Below are positions 4,829 through 8,267 of a stretch of DNA of 8,267 nucleotides, one piece after another. Within the stretch, counting starts at the first letter, position 1; every line of letters begins with the position of its first letter. The position numbers and the translations under genes were made by a program. Location: assembly GCA_044358815.1 (NCBI GenBank), contig JBIKNH010000194.1, forward strand, positions 1 to 8,267. The letters run 5' to 3'. This stretch comes from JBAXSK01 sp044358815. GTDB lineage: Bacteria; Cyanobacteriota; Cyanobacteriia; Pseudanabaenales; Pseudanabaenaceae. The notes beneath the pieces were generated by a model. The model saw nothing but the letters and a program-made list of their open reading frames with translations. It did no database searches and had not been told where the DNA came from.

Positions 4829-6967
4829 TCACGAAAACAAATCATCAAAATCCGTTTCCGGCGTATACAAAGGCGCAACTTTAGGCAATGATGTCACTCC
4901 ATTATTTTGCGTTGGCAAAGCCCGTAAACCCTGACGCAAAAAACTCAAAATATCATCCGGTTGTTGCTGTTCAATGCGATTAATTTGTTCAATAACCAAA
5001 TGCTCAGGAATTCCCGCAATAATATCTTTGATTTTTGCAGAAACTAAGCGCCGATCTAACTGTTGTAGTCGATAGACCATCCCATTCTCAAAACCCATAT
5101 CTGGCTGAGGCGGATATTGTTTACGCCCATCCTGTCCCCGCAACACTGGTGGACGAGGAAACTTAATAAAAACTGGCTGAGTAAAATGGGGATGACGCAC
5201 CATTAATTCCCCTTTAGAAAGGGTAGAAAGTTTTGTTTTTACTGCTGGCGATAAAGTGCTGTAACCAGGAGTAGCTAACTCTTCCATGTCCATGCGTCCG
5301 TAAAGCCCTGTGCCACAGTTGCCCACAATTCGCTTATGAACTTGAGACCGAAACTGCTGTGCTGAAAATAAAACTTCTCCTAAATAACGCCCCCGTTCTG
5401 AAATGTCCAAAAGCATTTTCTTAAGATAAGTTTCCTTACCCTCCGATGGTGCATATTTATTCAACTCATCAACAAAAATAATTACTCGTTCTACACCCAA
5501 GGAATTATGTTCTAGTTGTTCTCGCAGTTTATTTACTACCCGAGCAAAAATTAAATCTTGAACACTTTGATCTAAATTTGCCACATCAATTACATAGATA
5601 CAATTCTTGCGGAAATTACCCCAAGGCAAGTCATAAACTACATCTTTATTACCCACTAAACCACCACAACGACTGGTAATATTTAAAAGACGATTTTTGA
5701 CCTTATAAATTGTGGCGATGTGATGACTTTTCCACTCTTTTTTATTAGTATCTTCCATTTCTTCGATTACTTGGGTAAACCATTCTTCTAATCGCTGAAA
5801 CGTATTGACAGTAATCCCAAATGTATAACTAGAATCAGGCTTAATATTAGGCTGATGAATCACTTTTTCCCCAATCATTGACAAAAAAGCATCGGCTTTG
5901 GCATCAATATCATCCCGATTTAAGAGAACTTCCGCATATTCAAAGACTTCCCTTAAACCCCACTGTAAAGGACTGACATTATGCATCAGAGCCGGATTAG
6001 TCCGCAGAGTATTTAGATTGTAGCCATCGGGTTTATAGGGAGCAAAATATTCCACATGGGCGAACGGTGTCGGTGGAATTCCCAATTTCTTATAAGTAGC
6101 CAACTCTTCAGGAGTCAAAACCCCCGAACCCACAGGTTCCAAATCTAAATAGAGTAAATCCGGTCCCTTCACATTGAAAAATACCGAAGCCACACCCCGT
6201 TCCGGATCATCAGGATGATAATGGGTAAAAATACTTTTAAGCAGAAATTCCACTAGGGAAGTCTTAGTCGCTAAACCAGAAACTCCCGTAATATTTAAAT
6301 GAGCCGCTTCTGGTCCCAACAAGAACTCTTCATCTAGATAAACTGGGGACTGAATCCCGCCTTTGACATACACCCCCACCGGAATCCCATGCCCCTTTTG
6401 CACAAATTCATCCATGCGCAAGGACATCAAAACTGCTGCATCATCAGCGAGATACACCGGACCAATGGGCACAGGTTGCATAGGTTCCTCTGGTTCCATC
6501 CGCAACACCGCCGCCTTATATGCACGAATTTCTGGACGCTTCGTTGGAGCCTGATCCGCTAGGCTAGGATTCTGATCCGCACCAATAAAGTCATATAAAG
6601 CCGAACCTAAATCCGTATAGCCCTGGGCTTCCACCACAATGCCGTAAATATCCCATTGACTAGCATAAGATTTCCCTAGATTACGCTGCGAGGGCTGCTC
6701 CACCACCACCTTAACGATTGTGCCAATCCCCACAGGAGAATTGACATCGGTCCAAAAATAAAATGAATCTGGCGTACTAGGCTGGCTCTCCGTGGCAAAA
6801 ACCCGACCAATGATCTGAGGCATCTGATCAGAATCTTGATCATCCTTCGGTAGGGGCTTGGACTGTTGCCCATTAGATCGACTATCATTTAAATCCGGAT
6901 TGTTGAAATCCAAGTCACTGAAGTCAGGAATGGGGGTAGTCTTAGACTTAGCCAGATTCTTCGTCAT
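4829..6967 (-). CDS. HerA-like ATPase (DUF87 family)
   Basis: Numbering is from the ATG at 6965-6967 (712 residues); a TTG four codons upstream (6977-6979) is the alternative. Residues 1-50 are a polar, Asp/Pro-rich, probably disordered tail. Residues 51-165 resemble the N-terminal barrel of HerA-type proteins. The ATPase core follows: Walker A region TGVSGLATKTS (227-237), Walker B VIIFVDE (495-501) with D500-E501, a sensor-like LFSAQQ (533-538), and an arginine in LYGRMD (R558). HerA ATPases form hexameric DNA-translocating rings, usually with a nuclease partner. The Walker A loop is unusual: it lacks the glycine before the lysine and is one residue longer than GxxxxGK(T/S). The last 90 residues are low in complexity and end in an acidic DFDDLFS. 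It is less AT-rich than the nuclease gene downstream, suggesting a resident chromosomal gene. Confidence 0.8.
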   Translation of the reverse strand: MTKNLAKSKTTPIPDFSDLDFNNPDLNDSRSNGQQSKPLPKDDQDSDQMPQIIGRVFATESQPSTPDSFYFWTDVNSPVGIGTIVKVVVEQPSQRNLGKSYASQWDIYGIVVEAQGYTDLGSALYDFIGADQNPSLADQAPTKRPEIRAYKAAVLRMEPEEPMQPVPIGPVYLADDAAVLMSLRMDEFVQKGHGIPVGVYVKGGIQSPVYLDEEFLLGPEAAHLNITGVSGLATKTSLVEFLLKSIFTHYHPDDPERGVASVFFNVKGPDLLYLDLEPVGSGVLTPEELATYKKLGIPPTPFAHVEYFAPYKPDGYNLNTLRTNPALMHNVSPLQWGLREVFEYAEVLLNRDDIDAKADAFLSMIGEKVIHQPNIKPDSSYTFGITVNTFQRLEEWFTQVIEEMEDTNKKEWKSHHIATIYKVKNRLLNITSRCGGLVGNKDVVYDLPWGNFRKNCIYVIDVANLDQSVQDLIFARVVNKLREQLEHNSLGVERVIIFVDELNKYAPSEGKETYLKKMLLDISERGRYLGEVLFSAQQFRSQVHKRIVGNCGTGLYGRMDMEELATPGYSTLSPAVKTKLSTLSKGELMVRHPHFTQPVFIKFPRPPVLRGQDGRKQYPPQPDMGFENGMVYRLQQLDRRLVSAKIKDIIAGIPEHLVIEQINRIEQQQPDDILSFLRQGLRALPTQNNGVTSLPKVAPLYTPETDFDDLFS

Positions 6968-6994
6968 AGATTGATCCAAGATATGTGATGAAAT

Positions 6995-7027
6995 ATGAGC
7001 TATTTATGAGCAAATCATGAGCAAACT
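6995..7027. repeat. Three 11-bp phased direct repeats upstream of the HerA-like gene
   Basis: ATGAGC occurs at 6995, 7006 and 7017, exactly 11 bases apart (units ATGAGCTATTT, ATGAGCAAATC, ATGAGCAAACT). One unit per helical turn places them on one DNA face, as in cooperative operators. The array lies about 28 bases before the HerA-like start codon. Confidence 0.6.
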
Positions 7028-7111
7028 ATTTCTCTGTCAGTTTATCTAGCAGCCGTCAAAATGAAAACTACTGTGAAAATTTAAGATTAGTTTTAGATCT
7101 CAGGCGGCAAT

Positions 7112-7186
7112 GTTCCCGAAATCTTGCCTAAGATTGCCTAAAATGATTTTGCCCGAAATATTCTGCCGAAAATTTTTGCCTAAGAT
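7112..7186. repeat. Degenerate tandem repeat of TTGCC(T/C)(A/G)AA units
   Basis: About six units related to TTGCCTAAGAT follow each other: TTCCCGAAATC, TTGCCTAAGAT (7124-7134), TTGCCTAAAAT (7134-7144), TTGCCCGAAAT, CTGCCGAAAAT and TTGCCTAAGAT again (7176-7186). A further cousin, TTGCCCAAAT, sits at 7291-7300. Spacing is irregular, 10 to 15 bases. Could be protein-binding sites or an old simple repeat. Confidence 0.5.
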
Positions 7187-7313
7187 CATGTAACAAAAGG
7201 TTCCCAAGGGGGCAACCACTCCAAACACCTTGCCAGTACCTTGACAAAAATCAAACCTAATGGTGCGGCATCATCCCCAAAGCGTAAATTTTGCCCAAAT
7301 ATTGACCAAACTT

Positions 7314-7331
7314 ATTGTATAGATTGTATAG
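7314..7331. repeat. 9-bp tandem duplication ATTGTATAG
   Basis: ATTGTATAG occurs twice in direct succession (7314-7322 and 7323-7331), followed by a weaker third version, ATAGTACATAG. It lies about 120 bases before topA and duplicates a -10-like TATAGA, so it may affect the topA promoter. Confidence 0.5.
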
Positions 7332-7447
7332 ATAGTACATAGTGCTCCTTGTGAGCCTAAATGCTCCAATCATGCTTTGATCAACTCTGATCACCTGCCT
7401 TGATCCGTTTTTTCTTCCGTTATCCCTAATGCTGCCAGTATTTCCCT

Positions 7448-8267
7448 ATGTCCACGCTTGTCATCGTTGAGTCACCCACCAAAGCCCGCACGATTCGTAA
7501 CTTCTTGCCCAATACCTATCGGGTAGAAGCTTCTATGGGTCATGTGCGTGACTTACCGCAGTCAGCCAGTGACATTCCCGCCGAACTCAAAGCCGAGGAA
7601 TGGGCGAAATTAGGCGTAAATGTGGATGATGACTTCAAACCGTTATACATCATTCCTGACGATAAGAAAAAAATCGTGCGGGAGTTAAAAACTGCCCTCA
7701 AAGGCGCTAAAGAAGTCATCCTTGCCACTGACGAAGACCGCGAGGGGGAAAGTATCTCTTGGCATCTGTTGCAACTCCTAGAGCCAAAAGTACCGATCAA
7801 GCGCATGGTCTTCCATGAGATTACCGCCGAGGCGATCCGTCGGGCATTGGACAACTGTCGTCAGATCGATGAGCGTCTGGTCCATGCCCAAGAAACCCGC
7901 CGGATTTTAGATCGTTTGGTGGGGTATACCCTATCCCCCCTGCTCTGGAAGAAAATTGCCTGGGGTCTGTCCGCTGGACGGGTGCAGTCGGTGGCAGTAC
8001 GGCTGATCGTGGCACGGGAACGGGAACGCCGCGCCTTCAAGTCCGCTGAATATTGGGATCTCAAGGCTTTACTGTTTGCCCCAAAACAAGCTTTTCCCGC
8101 GCAATTAGTTTCCGTCGGTGGGGTGAATATCGCCACAGGGAAAGATTTTAATGAAACTACTGGCAAACTAATCTCCGGTAGAAAAGTTCTTTTACTGGAT
8201 GCTGCTGCCGCCACTGCCCTCCAAGCCAAGCTCACCGGTAAAACTTGGACTGTCTCCAACCAAGAAG
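7448..8267 (+). CDS. topA: DNA topoisomerase I, N-terminal part (right edge)
   Basis: The first 273 residues of a type IA topoisomerase, which relaxes negatively supercoiled DNA through a transient 5'-phosphotyrosine bond. The TOPRIM domain is clear: VIVESPTKA (5-13) with the catalytic E9, then ATDEDREGE (93-101) with the metal-binding D95 and D97. HEITAEAI (123-130), ETRRILDRLVGY (149-160) and SAGRVQSVAVRL (175-186) are the conserved blocks of domains II to IV that lead to the active site. The catalytic tyrosine lies beyond the edge. Bacterial TopA proteins usually run to about 800-900 residues, so roughly a third is present. The ATG at 7448-7450 fits exactly with the conserved N-terminus; no Shine-Dalgarno is evident, as is common in cyanobacteria. 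Housekeeping gene, richer in G+C than the island to the left. Confidence 0.97.
   Translation, partial: MSTLVIVESPTKARTIRNFLPNTYRVEASMGHVRDLPQSASDIPAELKAEEWAKLGVNVDDDFKPLYIIPDDKKKIVRELKTALKGAKEVILATDEDREGESISWHLLQLLEPKVPIKRMVFHEITAEAIRRALDNCRQIDERLVHAQETRRILDRLVGYTLSPLLWKKIAWGLSAGRVQSVAVRLIVARERERRAFKSAEYWDLKALLFAPKQAFPAQLVSVGGVNIATGKDFNETTGKLISGRKVLLLDAAAATALQAKLTGKTWTVSNQE

Larger units (their letters stand above)
6968..7447. other. Divergent intergenic region between HerA-like gene and topA
   Basis: No gene is visible in these 480 bases. They hold three groups of short direct repeats (6995-7027, 7112-7186 and 7314-7331, listed separately), and TGATCA twice at a 10-base interval (7378-7383 and 7388-7393) with TGATCC at 7401-7406. 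A possible topA promoter starts with TTGACC (7302-7307), but the best -10 (TATAGA, 7327-7332) is 19 bases away, so I do not call it. Both divergent promoters should lie here. Confidence 0.5.

Noticed and set aside
6363..6888. Short open frames on both strands within the HerA-like gene
   Set aside because: They overlap the conserved ATPase frame and resemble no protein.
7112..7186. CRISPR-like array
   Set aside because: Units are too short and degenerate, spacers are 0-5 bases, and no cas gene is nearby.
7302..7332. topA promoter TTGACC with TATAGA
   Set aside because: The spacing is 19 bases and both boxes are imperfect; kept only as a remark.
7540..8259. Three open frames on the minus strand opposite topA
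   Set aside because: They are antisense shadows of the unmistakable topoisomerase sequence.

Overview
The window looks like part of a cyanobacterial chromosome. The signs are a cyanobacterial-type DNA topoisomerase I start at the right edge, one HIP1 octamer (GCGATCGC, 1743-1750), and two kinds of short palindromic repeats of the sort scattered through cyanobacterial genomes (GTAGGTTGGG... and GGTGCGTT...AACGCACC). HIP1 is rare here and I cannot name a genus with confidence.

Layout. (1) 1-619, minus: N-terminal 206 residues of a TIR-domain protein, running off the left edge, with a strong-looking promoter buried in an inverted repeat at about 752-802. (2) 620-1663: about 1 kb with no intact gene. 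It holds short coding-like remnants on the minus strand, including the broken N-terminus of a HAD-type hydrolase, interleaved with a 92-bp palindromic element and a second 30-bp palindrome. (3) 1664-2349, plus: a type II toxin-antitoxin pair, a short PrlF-like antitoxin and a full-length YhaV-like toxin whose reading frames overlap by 4 bases. (4) 2346-2530: another minus-strand gene remnant, then a second copy of the first 59 bp of the palindromic element. (5) 2530-4692, minus: a 720-residue protein with a PD-(D/E)XK-type nuclease signature in the middle and a C-terminal SEC-C zinc motif, with its own promoter. (6) 4829-6967, minus: a HerA-like (DUF87) ATPase with an atypical Walker A loop. 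(7) 6968-7447: divergent intergenic region rich in short direct repeats. (8) 7448 to the right edge, plus: topA, partial.

Interpretation. Roughly 1-4830 behaves like an accessory or defence-type island. It is visibly more AT-rich than the HerA/topA side, contains three modules of kinds usual in such islands (TIR protein, toxin-antitoxin, nuclease/SEC-C protein), and is littered with gene fragments and small mobile-type repeats. The HerA-like gene and topA look more like resident chromosome. No experiment-free argument proves that the TIR, toxin-antitoxin and nuclease genes act together. The most interesting items are the uncharacterised nuclease/SEC-C protein, the operator-like palindrome over the TIR promoter, the N-terminally short antitoxin, and the pair of direct repeat copies bracketing the toxin-antitoxin module.
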